Of a DNA stretch of 64,000 nucleotides, positions 21,414 through 30,774 are shown in pieces. Position 1 is the stretch's first letter. The number at the start of each line of letters is the position of its first letter. Source of the stretch: Paenibacillus tyrphae (GTDB lineage: Bacteria; Bacillota; Bacilli; Paenibacillales; NBRC-103111); NCBI RefSeq assembly GCF_000722545.1, contig NZ_JNVM01000004.1, positions 372,001 through 436,000 of the forward strand. The letters run 5' to 3'. The notes beneath the pieces are model-generated. The model was not told the DNA's origin, did no database searches, and saw only the letters and a program-made list of their open reading frames with translations. Both the position numbers and the translations under genes were made by a program.

Positions 21414-22538
21414 ATGACTGAGTCATTTGTAAGGAAAAATTCCGGCCCCACGGATGCGGCTTGGGAGAAGCTTCAGCAGCGGCTTGCTTCTGAACCGAAA
21501 TCGCTTCGTTGGGAGCAGTGGGCAAAGGAAGCCGATAAATTAAACCCGTCAGCAGCAGAAGCCGGGGAGACAGAATCGTTACAATCGATCGCTATATCCG
21601 ATAGTCGTTCGTTGCCTGTTTTAGAACCGGAGAAGACAGCGGGGGAGACGCCTAAAGCTCATCCGTTCGTCCGTTGGATCAAACGGCGTAGGAAGAGAGT
21701 AGCTGTTTCGGCCGCGGTGCTGATACTGGCCGCTTTCCTGAGCACGCCAATCGGCAACGAGGCGCTAGCTTCCATATTGAATAAATTTCGAATGCAGGAA
21801 ATGACGGTCGTTCAGGAAAACGATCTGATGTATTTGTTGAACAGCGCTTTTCCGGAAGGACAAACGAAAGAAAGCATCAACAAGCTTGGAGCATTCACGA
21901 ATACGTCCGGCAAAATAGGAGGAACATTTGAGGTCGGTAAGCTTTCACAGATGTTGGGGCGCAGCATCGTCATTCCGCAGGATTACGACGCCAAGTCAGA
22001 TAGGCCTTATGTTAGTCCTTCCAACACGCTGACGTTAAAGTTGAACGTTGATGAAGTGAACCGTGTGATGTCCAGACTTGGCGCGAAGCAGATGCTGCCT
22101 GAATCCGTGGACGGCAAAGCGATTACGCTTGAAGCGGGCGAAAAAGTCCACCTGAACGTGAGAAACGGCGAACGAAGCTACTCTCTGACCCAGCAGCCGA
22201 TTCCCGTCGTATCTGTCGATCCGTCGATTCCGGTGGCCGAAGCGCTGCAAGCGGTTCTGCAGTTCCCGCTGCTGCCGGATTATTTGAAGCAGAGCTTGCA
22301 GAACGTGGACCTGCTTACTACCGGAAACGTGCCGCTGCCTATCATCACGAATCGGCCTACCGAGAAGGTCAAAGTGGGGAGTACGGATGTGCTGATCATG
22401 GTGGAATCTACGGACAAACGAAATTATTACAATGCCATGTGGGTGAAGCAAGGTCAACTCTTTGAACTTTATGGCGATAACGCTCTCACGGATCGCGAAG
22501 CGCTGCTTGGCAAAGTGAAGGAGCTGATCGGCTCTTGA
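21414..22538 (+). CDS. Probable anti-sigma factor, single-pass membrane protein
   Basis: A 374-residue protein with a cytoplasmic N-terminus of about 93 residues, including a short helical DAAWEKLQQRLASEPKSLRWEQW region. A basic stop-transfer patch (RWIKRRRKR) is followed by one transmembrane helix at about 95-112 (VAVSAAVLILAAFLSTPI). The extracellular part of about 255 residues has no domain I recognise. Position immediately after an ECF sigma gene (14-nt gap) suggests it holds the sigma factor inactive. No zinc-binding HxxxCxxC motif is seen, so it is not the classic ZAS type. It ends overlapping the next gene as TTGA. Confidence 0.65.
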   Translation: MTESFVRKNSGPTDAAWEKLQQRLASEPKSLRWEQWAKEADKLNPSAAEAGETESLQSIAISDSRSLPVLEPEKTAGETPKAHPFVRWIKRRRKRVAVSAAVLILAAFLSTPIGNEALASILNKFRMQEMTVVQENDLMYLLNSAFPEGQTKESINKLGAFTNTSGKIGGTFEVGKLSQMLGRSIVIPQDYDAKSDRPYVSPSNTLTLKLNVDEVNRVMSRLGAKQMLPESVDGKAITLEAGEKVHLNVRNGERSYSLTQQPIPVVSVDPSIPVAEALQAVLQFPLLPDYLKQSLQNVDLLTTGNVPLPIITNRPTEKVKVGSTDVLIMVESTDKRNYYNAMWVKQGQLFELYGDNALTDREALLGKVKELIGS

Positions 22539-23488
22539 CCGGGCTAGCCATTACAGCGCAGGAGCTGACGAAAGATTACGGCAACGGCCGCGGTTGCCGA
22601 AGCATTACGATTACCGTAGGGAAAGGGGAAGCCTTTGGCTTCCTCGGCCCGAACGGGGCGGGCAAGAGCACGTTTGTGAAAATGCTCGTCGGCTTGATCC
22701 GGCCGACTGAAGGGCACGGTACGGTTTGCGGCCATCCGATCGGCTCGTTGGAAGCGAGAAGGCATTTCGGCTACTTGCCGGAGCTGTACCGGTACCAGGA
22801 GTGGCTTAGCGGTGAAGAAGTGCTGCAGCTGCATGCCCGGCTATGCGCAGTCGAGGCTTCCGTAGCGAAGCGGCGCATTCCGGAGCTGCTCGACCTCGTC
22901 GGGCTCGGGCTGCGGGGCAAAGACCGGGTGAAGATGTACTCCAAAGGGATGCAGCAGCGGCTCGGCTTGGCTTGCGCTTTGGTGAACGACCCGCCTATCG
23001 TTTTTTTGGACGAGCCGGCCTCCGCGCTTGATCCCTTGGGCCGCAGAGATGTGCGAGAACTGCTGCGGCTGATGAAGGCGCAGGGCAAAACGATTTTTCT
23101 CAACTCGCACCTGTTGGAGGACGTGGAGCTGCTGTGCGACCGCGTCGCCTTGTTGAATAATGGTCAAATTCTGCAGGTTGGCTCCGTGGCCGACGTGCTG
23201 CACGAGACATCCCGCTGGCACCTTCGTGTCGGCGGGTTTGCGCCGTTTTTGCTGGCCTGGCTTCAGGAAGCCTCGGGCCTGACCGTGCGTCTTCTTGAGA
23301 TGGCAGCGGAAGAAGATTCGGTCTGGCTGGAAGCGGAGCTGGAGGATGACGAGCAGATCGGCTGGTTGAACGCGCTTGTCATCGAGCAGGGGATGACGCT
23401 CTATGAAGTAAAGAAGGCAAAAACGAAGCTGGACGAATGGTTCGTCAGCTCCGTTGCCGGACGGAGCCATAGGGGGGAACGGGAATGA
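22535..23488 (+). CDS. ABC transporter ATP-binding protein (ABC-2/NosF-like)
   Basis: ATPase subunit of an ABC exporter. The Walker A motif is GPNGAGKST at 38-46, the signature YSKGMQQRLG at 135-144, and Walker B PPIVFLDEP at 153-161. The last 100 residues form an accessory domain typical of ABC-2 ATPases. The start is TTG overlapping the preceding stop, with AAGGAG 11 nt upstream. It overlaps the permease gene by 4 nt. The resemblance is to copper-related NosF/YhcG ATPases, but the substrate cannot be told. Confidence 0.9.
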   Translation: MTGLAITAQELTKDYGNGRGCRSITITVGKGEAFGFLGPNGAGKSTFVKMLVGLIRPTEGHGTVCGHPIGSLEARRHFGYLPELYRYQEWLSGEEVLQLHARLCAVEASVAKRRIPELLDLVGLGLRGKDRVKMYSKGMQQRLGLACALVNDPPIVFLDEPASALDPLGRRDVRELLRLMKAQGKTIFLNSHLLEDVELLCDRVALLNNGQILQVGSVADVLHETSRWHLRVGGFAPFLLAWLQEASGLTVRLLEMAAEEDSVWLEAELEDDEQIGWLNALVIEQGMTLYEVKKAKTKLDEWFVSSVAGRSHRGERE

Positions 23489-24366
23489 TTACCATCATCG
23501 GCTCGACTTGGAAGGAACTGCTGCGCAAACGGGTCATGCTGTTGACGCTGCTGATGACCGTTATTTTCCTGTTCGCCTTCTGGTTTGTCGCCAAAACCAT
23601 CGGAGCAAGCTTGCATGAGAGCCATTTTGCGTCGAGCATGCAAAATATGATTGCCGTTTACGAACGAAGCGCGATGATCTTGTCGCTCGGCTTTTTTTTC
23701 GGTTCATTCGTCATTGCTTTTTTGTCTATCTTCAGCTCGTTCTCCGTGATTGCAGGGGAAGCCGAGCAGGGCGTATTGCAGGCGTTAATGACTCGGCCAT
23801 TATCCCGTTTATCCTGGTACATGGGTCGATGGATCGGATTTGTCAGTTGGGGAATCGGTTATGCGGCGCTCCTTTTTATATCGATTCTGCTGGTATCCTG
23901 GGCTCATGCCGGTATTCCCGGAGATATCGTGTCGCTAACGCGTTCGTTCGCTTTGTTTATTTTCGTTGTGCCGCTGCTTGTATCTTTATCGATGCTAGGC
24001 TCTTGTCATTTCTCTTCCACCGGGAACGGCGTATTGATGACGATGCTTTACGGGGCGGGATGGCTCGGGGGGATGATCGAAAAAGTGGCAAGCTCGATCC
24101 AAATCGAGCAAAATATAGCCATTAAGCCGCTGCTGACCATCGCAGGAATCATGTCGCTTGTCATGCCGGCCGATTCGCTGCAAAACCGGATGCAAGCGGA
24201 GCTATTTGCCATGAACGAGCTTCAAGGACTGGTGAATGTTAGAAGCCTTTTCGGTTTTTTCGGTGTCGGTCAAGTGCCGTCAAACGCCTTTCTAATGTAC
24301 AGTGCCGGATATGTGCTTATGATGTTGCTGCTCGGCTTGTGGTCGTTTCGGAGAAAGGACCTATGA
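23485..24366 (+). CDS. ABC-2 type permease
   Basis: Membrane partner of the preceding ATPase, 293 residues with about six hydrophobic segments: roughly 14-34, 68-92, 116-136, 150-173, 210-230 and 270-288. An EAEQGVLQALMTRPLSRLSWYMGRW-like stretch near residue 91 is typical of NosY/ABC-2 permeases, where the loop contacts the ATPase. It is translationally coupled to the ATPase gene. The substrate is unknown. A strong bidirectional terminator follows. Confidence 0.87.
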   Translation: MITIIGSTWKELLRKRVMLLTLLMTVIFLFAFWFVAKTIGASLHESHFASSMQNMIAVYERSAMILSLGFFFGSFVIAFLSIFSSFSVIAGEAEQGVLQALMTRPLSRLSWYMGRWIGFVSWGIGYAALLFISILLVSWAHAGIPGDIVSLTRSFALFIFVVPLLVSLSMLGSCHFSSTGNGVLMTMLYGAGWLGGMIEKVASSIQIEQNIAIKPLLTIAGIMSLVMPADSLQNRMQAELFAMNELQGLVNVRSLFGFFGVGQVPSNAFLMYSAGYVLMMLLLGLWSFRRKDL

Positions 24367-24386
24367 TCCGCGCACATCTTACCAAA

Positions 24387-24443
24387 AAAAGCCCGTCTGC
24401 TCCATTCATCGCTTGCTTGTGATGAGCGGGGAGACGGGCTTTT
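24387..24443. terminator. Bidirectional terminator
   Basis: AAAAGCCCGTCT (24387-24398) pairs with AGACGGGCTTTT (24432-24443), with a further inner stem of CTCATTCATC-like pairing. It serves the ABC permease gene on the plus strand and the mtn genes on the minus strand. Confidence 0.9.
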
Positions 24444-24493
24444 GTCCGATTCCGTTGAGTGCGCAAGTACACTGCGCCGACTATAGGATAAGC

Positions 24494-25138
24494 TTACTTC
24501 TTCAGCAGGGCCCAGCGATAGGCATACTCGAACAGAAACTCGAACGCTTCGAGGTGCCGCTTCGCTTCGAAGGCATTGGCGCCCCAAGCATAAATGCCGT
24601 GCTTGCGCAGCAGAATGCCGGGAATGCGGGGGACGATCGCGCCTTCGACCAATTCGGCGATTCGCGGAATTTCCGCGTAGTTCGGGAGAATCGGAATATC
24701 GATGTGCGCTTCCTCTTCCCATATGTTGAATGCCTTGATCAGCTCGACGCCGTCCACCGGCACGCTGCCTCGTTCCGCATACAGCTCGGAGACGAGATTG
24801 TTGAACACGGTGTGCACATGAAAAATCGCGCCGCAGCCCGTCAAACGGTAGATTTCACAATGGATCAGCGTTTCCGCGGACGGCTTCAGGCCGGTCGTTT
24901 CGATCGGTTGGCCTGATTGGTCGACCAGCAAGTAGTCGGAAGGCGTATTGACCGACTTGTCCTTGCCGCTCGCCGTAATGGCAAACGCGAACTGCTCGGG
25001 AGAAAATTCCCCCGTCCGGATCGACAGGTTACCGCTTGTTCCCGGAAACCAGCCGCGTGCGGCCAGCAAAGTTTTAATCTCCCGCAGCTCGGCGAACGCC
25101 TGCTGCTTCTCTTCCAAACGAATGGCGCTAAAGCTCAC
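24494..25138 (-). CDS. mtnB: Methylthioribulose-1-phosphate dehydratase
   Basis: Class II aldolase-like zinc enzyme of the methionine salvage pathway. It dehydrates 5-methylthioribulose-1-phosphate to the diketo compound used by MtnW. The zinc motif HVHTVFNN has His107 and His109, preceded by GLKPSAETLIH. PGTSGNLSIR is the family N-terminal motif. It is 214 residues long with a GTG start 10 nt after GAGGAG, and it overlaps mtnX by 11 nt. The order mtnW-mtnX-mtnB matches B. subtilis; mtnD, which follows there, is absent here. Confidence 0.95.
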   Translation of the reverse strand: MSFSAIRLEEKQQAFAELREIKTLLAARGWFPGTSGNLSIRTGEFSPEQFAFAITASGKDKSVNTPSDYLLVDQSGQPIETTGLKPSAETLIHCEIYRLTGCGAIFHVHTVFNNLVSELYAERGSVPVDGVELIKAFNIWEEEAHIDIPILPNYAEIPRIAELVEGAIVPRIPGILLRKHGIYAWGANAFEAKRHLEAFEFLFEYAYRWALLKK

Positions 25139-25796
25139 GCACTTTCATCTCCTCTAACCGCTTGATCACATCGTGAAAATCTTCAAAAGGATAGTAATTT
25201 AACCCAAGCTCCTGGCACAGCTCGATCAGATGGGAGCGGGCGAATACCGTATCGGCCAGCTTCGCTCCGGCAAAATCGGTTACGCTGTCGCCGATCATGA
25301 TGCGTTCGTACGACTCCCGCGGATAGGAGCGGATGATTCTCGTTTTGCACATGCCGCAGTCGTTATCACATTCGGCGTCGCACGAATGCGGCCACAGAAT
25401 GCGGATATGCGTGCCGTTGAAGTCGCTCGCGTTGCAATAAATGTTTTCCTTCGGAATCACAAACGACGACAGAACGGGATAAACGAAAAAGTCGATTCCG
25501 CCGCTTGTCACCAGGAAGAGGATGTCCTCCTGCTTGCAGTAATCCAGCAGCTCGCGGAACCCGCTGCGAATCGTCACGTTGCCAATCGCGTAATCGACGA
25601 CTTCCTGCCGGCGGGAGGTCGGAAGCAGCGCAAACATGCGTCCGACGCCTTCCCGGATCGTAATCTCCTTGGAGATGACTTGATTCACCAAAGTATCCCA
25701 GCCCTCAGGCTGAAAATGCTTCATAATCGCCACGATATTGTCGTTGACGGTAATCGTCCCGTCGAAATCGCAAAAAATAACCCGCTGCTTGCTCAT
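25128..25796 (-). CDS. mtnX: 2-hydroxy-3-keto-5-methylthiopentenyl-1-phosphate phosphatase
   Basis: HAD-family phosphatase that removes phosphate from the MtnW product in methionine salvage. The catalytic motif DFDGTIT has Asp10 and Asp12. VTSGGIDFFV is motif II, and the MIGDSVTDFAGAKLAD stretch is motif III with its acidic pair. CDAECDNDCGMCK is a cysteine cluster common in MtnX. It is 222 residues long. It overlaps mtnW (ATGA) and mtnB, so the three are tightly coupled. Confidence 0.95.
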   Translation of the reverse strand: MSKQRVIFCDFDGTITVNDNIVAIMKHFQPEGWDTLVNQVISKEITIREGVGRMFALLPTSRRQEVVDYAIGNVTIRSGFRELLDYCKQEDILFLVTSGGIDFFVYPVLSSFVIPKENIYCNASDFNGTHIRILWPHSCDAECDNDCGMCKTRIIRSYPRESYERIMIGDSVTDFAGAKLADTVFARSHLIELCQELGLNYYPFEDFHDVIKRLEEMKVREL

Positions 25797-27091
25797 TCTT
25801 TAATCCCCCACGCGTCAATTGCGGCTTGCAGCTCCGGATGCTCATCCGCGGCATACTCCAGCAGCGGAACGCCCGCCTGGCAGCCGTCGATCGCCTGCCG
25901 GAAGGCACGTCCGCCTGCCGCAGCACCCATAGGATGGCCATGTACTCCGCCGCCTGCATTGACGACCGCTTGCCCGCCAAAATCCCGCAAGATGAGCGGT
26001 ACAAGTCCGGGATGAATGCCGGCTGAAGGGACCGGGAAGCTCGCTGCAAGCGGAACTTGTCCGTTCGCGGACGCCGATGCGCCGTCTCCGCCGTAGATAT
26101 AGTCGGCCGCTTCGGTTGTCAGCAGCGCTTGCTTGATCGCCATGTTCTCTTCCTTCGGCATAACGACGGAACCGTACGGCGAAGGGAACAGCACCAGATC
26201 GGCCCCGGCGAGCCGCATGAGCTTACCAAGCAGCACGTTCGCGGCTATGCCGTGATACGGCGACGGATACAAGGCCCCGGCGAGCGACGGGTGAGCCATC
26301 AACGGCACGTTGACGTCAGGATGACGGCTCAGCTCGCTGAGAGCGTCGAAGCCATAAGCAAGCACGTTGAAGAGCAGCGCGTTGGCTCCGGCGTCGATCG
26401 CTTTTTTGGCTTGCTCGACGAGCCCGAAGGTCGGCCCGGTCAAGTTGGCCGCGTACAGCAGCTTCTGGCCGGTTTCCCGCTCGGCTTCGGCCGCCGCCTG
26501 CATGCACAGCTCGACCCGCTTCTCGATCGGGGTCAGCGGATTCTCAAACAAAATCTCGTCATCCTTGATCAGGTCGACGCCGCCGAGCGCCTGCTGATAA
26601 AACTGCTCCCGCAGTGTGGGCAGATCATGGCCGATCACCGATTTGAAAATGCTCATGAGCAGCGGACGGTCGTGAACGCCAAGCAGCTTGCGCACGCCCC
26701 GGGTGCCGAAGCGCGGTCCCGGAAAGGCGGATAAGAACGACTCGGAAAATGCCAGGTCGATCAGCTTGATCCGGCCGTCCATCGACAGCTTTCCGAAAAC
26801 CGTGACAAGTAGGGCAGGGATATCGCGGCTGAAATTAATATCGGGATAAGCGATACGAATATCCGCATATCTTGCGGAAGCGGGCTCACCTGCTGACGGT
26901 TCGTGTACGTCCACGCTGACGACGCGGCCGAGATGCTTTTCCATTTCCGCCTTGCGCGCTTCCGGCAACTCGGTCCAGCTTCCGACGGTCAGACCGACGG
27001 CGATGCCGGTCGCTTTTTTATGAAAATCGGCTTTCTCGTCATAGCAACGGTAGGTGGCTACACAATACGCTGAGGATATAGCAAGACTCAC
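25793..27091 (-). CDS. mtnW: 2,3-diketo-5-methylthiopentyl-1-phosphate enolase (RuBisCO-like protein)
   Basis: RuBisCO-like enolase of methionine salvage. GVDLIKDDE places the carbamylated lysine at 176 and metal ligands at Asp178 and Glu179. Lys101 in FGKLSMDG matches the catalytic base position of this group. The GVHGHPMGAAAGGRAFRQA motif near the C-terminus is the phosphate site. It is 432 residues long. The start is GTG, 9 nt after AAGAAGGTG. It begins only 15 nt after the proC stop with no terminator or clear promoter between, so it is probably cotranscribed with the proline genes. Confidence 0.96.
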   Translation of the reverse strand: MSLAISSAYCVATYRCYDEKADFHKKATGIAVGLTVGSWTELPEARKAEMEKHLGRVVSVDVHEPSAGEPASARYADIRIAYPDINFSRDIPALLVTVFGKLSMDGRIKLIDLAFSESFLSAFPGPRFGTRGVRKLLGVHDRPLLMSIFKSVIGHDLPTLREQFYQQALGGVDLIKDDEILFENPLTPIEKRVELCMQAAAEAERETGQKLLYAANLTGPTFGLVEQAKKAIDAGANALLFNVLAYGFDALSELSRHPDVNVPLMAHPSLAGALYPSPYHGIAANVLLGKLMRLAGADLVLFPSPYGSVVMPKEENMAIKQALLTTEAADYIYGGDGASASANGQVPLAASFPVPSAGIHPGLVPLILRDFGGQAVVNAGGGVHGHPMGAAAGGRAFRQAIDGCQAGVPLLEYAADEHPELQAAIDAWGIKE

Positions 27092-27106
27092 AAACGGACA
27101 CCTTCT

Positions 27107-27973
27107 TTACTTGGTATGGGAAGCGATGGAAGCGCTGATCGCCGCGCCCATCTCGGCGGAACGTTCCGTGGCGCGGTGTATCGCTTTGGAGATCGCATCG
27201 GTGAAGCCGCAGTGGTCCATCGTCTCGATAGCTGCCTGCGTAGCGCCGTTCGGAGACGTCACCTTGCGGCGCAGCTCGGCTGGCTCATCTCCGCTCAGCT
27301 CGACCATGCGGGCCGCGCCCATCACCGTTTGCACGGTCAGACGCTTGGCCTCCTCATACGTTAGCCCCCCGCTCATTCCGCCTTCGATCATGGCTTCCAT
27401 CATATAATAAATGTAGGCCGGGCCGCAGCCGGATAACCCTACAATCGTTTCCATCAGCGATTCTTCAACGATCGATACGATGCCGACGGAGCGGAACATC
27501 TCTTCACCCAGCTGCCGCTGCGCGTCCGAGACGCCGCGGGAAAAGCTGAGCCCGGTTGCGCCAAGCCCGATGGTGCTGGATGTGTTGGGCATCGTGCGGA
27601 CGATGGCCCAGCCGGTGCCGCCAAGAATCGCTTCCATCATGTCGATGGAAAGTCCGGCAATCACCGATACGAGCAGTTGCTCCTTTTGGAGCATCGGCTT
27701 CAAATCGAGCAAGCCTTGAGCGGCGTCGCTCGGCTTAAAGGCCAAGACGATAATATCGGCGGAAGCGATAGCTTCGTTTCGTCCGGCTGCTCCCGCGGCA
27801 TAACGAATGCCGTATTGCTTGTTCAATTGTTGCAGACGGGCTTCATTCGACCGATTGACGGCTACAAGCTGTTCCGCCTGCATGCCCGCCTCGGAGATGA
27901 GTCCTCGGATGATCGCTTCCGCCATGGAGCCGGCGCCGACGAACGTGATGTTTTTGGATAAAATCTGTGACAT
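27107..27973 (-). CDS. proC: Pyrroline-5-carboxylate reductase
   Basis: NAD(P)H-dependent last enzyme of proline synthesis. The Rossmann motif ITFVGAGSMAEAI begins at residue 9. The C-terminal dimerisation part has GLSGCGPAYIYYMMEAMIEGG and ELRRKVTSPNGATQAA. It is 288 residues from the ATG at 27973, chosen because AAAGGAG lies 8 nt before it; an upstream in-frame ATG at 28000 has no such site. It is third in the order proB-proA-proC. Confidence 0.96.
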   Translation of the reverse strand: MSQILSKNITFVGAGSMAEAIIRGLISEAGMQAEQLVAVNRSNEARLQQLNKQYGIRYAAGAAGRNEAIASADIIVLAFKPSDAAQGLLDLKPMLQKEQLLVSVIAGLSIDMMEAILGGTGWAIVRTMPNTSSTIGLGATGLSFSRGVSDAQRQLGEEMFRSVGIVSIVEESLMETIVGLSGCGPAYIYYMMEAMIEGGMSGGLTYEEAKRLTVQTVMGAARMVELSGDEPAELRRKVTSPNGATQAAIETMDHCGFTDAISKAIHRATERSAEMGAAISASIASHTK

Positions 27974-28020
27974 ATTGGCTGCTCCTTTCGAACTTTGCAA
28001 GTCTATACCGATCTTCTGGG

Positions 28021-29292
28021 TTAACCGCGAATTTGCCCGTCTCCGACAATGCAGTATTTGCTCGACGTCAGCGCCGGCAAGCCCATAGGACCGCGAGCGT
28101 GCAGCTTTTGCGTGCTGATGCCGATTTCGGCGCCGAAGCCGAATTCGAAGCCATCCGTGAAACGGGTGGAGGCGTTATGATACACGGCTGCCGCATCGAC
28201 TTCCCGCAGGAAGCGTGCTGCGTTCGCCGTATCCTCCGTCACGATGCACTCCGAATGCATCGTTCCGTGGCGGCGTATGTGCGCCAGCGCCTCGTCCAGT
28301 CCGTTCACGACGCAAATGTTCAAGATATAATCGTTGTATTCGGTATCCCAGTCGGCTTCCGATGCCGCTTTCACCGCCGGCACAAGCCGCTGCGTTTCCG
28401 CATCACCCCGCAGCTCGACCATTTGCTGCACGAATTGCTCGGCGATGCTCGCCAGATGGCGTTCCGCGAAATCGCGATGCACCAGCAGTGTTTCCATCGA
28501 GTTGCATACGGAAGGCCGCTGTACTTTCGCGTTGATGGCGATCTTCAGCGCCATATCCGGCTGCGCGCTGGCGTCGATATAAGTATGGCAAATACCGGCT
28601 CCGGTCTCAATCACCGGCACAGTTGCGTTTTTGACGACGTTTTGAATCAAAGAAGCGCCGCCGCGCGGAATAAGCACGTCGAGCAGGCCATTCAGCTTGA
28701 GCATTTCGTCCACCGATGCACGGTTCGGGTCTAGGACGAGCTGAAGCGCGTCTGCCGGAACGTCCGTCAATTTCAGCGCCTCGTGAAGCACTTCGACGAT
28801 CCGCTTATTGGAATGGAGCGCCGAGGAGCCGCCGCGCAAGACGACGGCGTTGCCGGTTTTCAGACAAAGTCCTGCCGCATCCACCGTTACGTTTGGACGA
28901 GCTTCGTAGATGATGCCGATGACGCCAAGAGGAACGCGGACCTTACGGATTTGCAGGCCGTTCGGGCGGTCAAACGCCTCCAGCGTATCGCCGATCGGAT
29001 CGGGCAAAGCAACGACCTGCCGCAATCCATCGGCCATCGCTTCGATCCGCAGGCGGTTTAGGGCCAGCCGGTCGAGCAGCGACGTGCTGATGCCGCTCTC
29101 GCGTCCGCGCTGCAGATCCTCCGCATTGGCGGCAATAATCGATTCGGCCTCCGCTACGAGGGCGTCTGCCATGCGCAGCAGCGCGTCGTTCTTTTGCTCG
29201 GTGCTGAGCAAACCAAGCTTCGGCGCGGCTTGCTTGGCGAGCTTCGCTTTTTGCACCACTTCGCTCAGGTTTAGAGCTTGATCCGTTGTCAT
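28021..29292 (-). CDS. proA: Gamma-glutamyl phosphate reductase
   Basis: Reduces gamma-glutamyl phosphate to glutamate semialdehyde, the second step of proline synthesis. The catalytic cysteine is Cys263 in QRPSVCNSMETLLVH. VIYEARPNVT-like GIIYEARPNVTVDAAGLCLK and the GFGAEIGISTQKLHARGPMG region are conserved. It is 423 residues from the ATG at 29292, chosen for the AAGGAGG site 9 nt upstream; the open frame extends further but without a start signal. Confidence 0.97.
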   Translation of the reverse strand: MTTDQALNLSEVVQKAKLAKQAAPKLGLLSTEQKNDALLRMADALVAEAESIIAANAEDLQRGRESGISTSLLDRLALNRLRIEAMADGLRQVVALPDPIGDTLEAFDRPNGLQIRKVRVPLGVIGIIYEARPNVTVDAAGLCLKTGNAVVLRGGSSALHSNKRIVEVLHEALKLTDVPADALQLVLDPNRASVDEMLKLNGLLDVLIPRGGASLIQNVVKNATVPVIETGAGICHTYIDASAQPDMALKIAINAKVQRPSVCNSMETLLVHRDFAERHLASIAEQFVQQMVELRGDAETQRLVPAVKAASEADWDTEYNDYILNICVVNGLDEALAHIRRHGTMHSECIVTEDTANAARFLREVDAAAVYHNASTRFTDGFEFGFGAEIGISTQKLHARGPMGLPALTSSKYCIVGDGQIRG

Positions 29293-29335
29293 GTTCAACT
29301 TCCTCCTTCGGAGCGTCGTTTTAGGTCGTTCTTGC

Positions 29336-30469
29336 TTAGGTTTCGGCAGCATCCTTTGCTTTTGTCGTGGATGCGAGGGTAATCCATTCATCGCGATGGA
29401 TGACTTCAATGCGCGATACCTCGATCCGCTTCTGCACTTCCTCCGTACTAAGACCGGCGACGGCCTGGAGCTGCCAGGAGGCGTAATTGACGACACCGCG
29501 CCCGATCGTTTCCCCATTCGGACCGAGCACTTCGATGACATCGCCGGGATGAAACTCTCCGGTCACTTCCTTGACTCCCGCGGGCAGCAGACTTTTGCCG
29601 CCAGCGACGAGCGCCAGCTCCGCGCCTTCGTCCACATGGACCGCACCCTGCGGCTGGGAGTGGAACCCAAGCCACTGCTTCTTCATCGGCAAATTATGTT
29701 CCGACGTATCGAAATAAGTGCCTTTCCCGGTTCCTTCCACGGCGAGCATCAGATCGCCGGGTTCCGCGACGCGCCCGACGAACACCGGCACGCCGCCGCG
29801 CATTGCGATTCGGGCGGCCTCGATTTTGGAGCGCATGCCGCCGGTGCCGACCATGGAGCCGGAGCCGCCGGCGATCCGGTAAATGTTTTCGTCGATTTCC
29901 AGCACACGGTCGATCCGTTTGGCGTCGGCGTTTTTGCGCGGGTCTTCGGTATACAATCCGTCCGTATCGGTAAGAATGACCAGCCTTTGCGCCCGGACCA
30001 GATTGGCTACGAGGGCGGAAAGCGTATCGTTGTCGCCGAATTTCAGCTCGTCGACCGAGACCGTATCGTTTTCGTTAATGATCGGCAGCATTCCGCGGCG
30101 CAGCAGCTCTTCAATCGTCATCTGCGCGTTATGGATTCGCTTGCGGTTGGAGAAGTCGGAGCGGGTCAGCAAAATCTGCCCTACGCCTACGCCATGCCCC
30201 GAGAATGCGGCCTGATATGCTTGCATCAGCAGCGCCTGCCCGACGGAAGCGGAGGCCTGCTTCTCGTGCAGCAGCTTGGGACGTGACGCGTAGCCCAGCT
30301 CCCGAAAGCCGGCTGCCACGGCACCCGAGGTCACAAGGAGCACGGGAAAGCCTTGGCCGCGAAGCGCCGCCAGCTCATCTGCAAAAAATGCGATCTTTGC
30401 CCGGTTCAATCCGCCTTCGTCGGACGTTAGCGAGCTGCTGCCGATTTTCACTACGATCGTTTGCTGCAT
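29336..30469 (-). CDS. proB: Glutamate 5-kinase
   Basis: Phosphorylates glutamate in the first, proline-inhibited step of proline synthesis. The amino-acid kinase domain begins with IVVKIGSSSLTS and carries VLLVTSGAVAAGF, NENDTVSVDELKFGDNDTLSA and GTGGMRSKIEAARIA. A C-terminal PUA domain occupies about residues 280-365. I start it at the ATG of MQQTIVVKIG (377 residues), which matches other ProB proteins and follows GGAAAGAG by about 8 nt. Two longer in-frame starts would add up to 20 residues. It is the first gene after the T-box. Confidence 0.95.
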   Translation of the reverse strand: MQQTIVVKIGSSSLTSDEGGLNRAKIAFFADELAALRGQGFPVLLVTSGAVAAGFRELGYASRPKLLHEKQASASVGQALLMQAYQAAFSGHGVGVGQILLTRSDFSNRKRIHNAQMTIEELLRRGMLPIINENDTVSVDELKFGDNDTLSALVANLVRAQRLVILTDTDGLYTEDPRKNADAKRIDRVLEIDENIYRIAGGSGSMVGTGGMRSKIEAARIAMRGGVPVFVGRVAEPGDLMLAVEGTGKGTYFDTSEHNLPMKKQWLGFHSQPQGAVHVDEGAELALVAGGKSLLPAGVKEVTGEFHPGDVIEVLGPNGETIGRGVVNYASWQLQAVAGLSTEEVQKRIEVSRIEVIHRDEWITLASTTKAKDAAET

Positions 30470-30529
30470 AGGAATCACTCTTTCCATGACTGATCTGGCT
30501 GTCGTCCGGGGCAGGTGCGGAAAACGCAA

Positions 30530-30768
30530 AAAGGCCCCGTCCTTTAAGGACGAAAGCCTCTACTTCCGCGGTACCACCTTACTTGATGAATTGACGACCA
30601 ATCCATCCTGCTTCAGTCCCTTGTAACGGCAGGGAAAGCCGTCCAGCTCGTCGCTGGCCGTTCAGGGGCGGGTTCGGCAAGGCTCCACGGTAAATTCTCG
30701 CAGCCGGTGGAATTTACTCTCTGATCGTGCAGGGGCTTTCCTACTATTCCCATCAATACGTTTTGCTT
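30530..30768 (-). promoter_or_regulatory. T-box riboswitch leader of proBAC (proline)
   Basis: On the minus strand the leader contains the T-box core GGTGGTACCGCGG near 30576-30564. It is followed by a terminator in which GAGGCTTTCGTCCT pairs with AGGACGGGGCCTTTTT. Stem I shows AGAGAGTAAATTCC and GCTGCGAGAATTTAC. The specifier region GAACCCGCCCCTGAAC offers CCC (plus-strand 30672-30670), a proline codon. Uncharged tRNA-Pro would switch on proB and what follows. Confidence 0.9.
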
Positions 30769-30774
30769 TTCATT

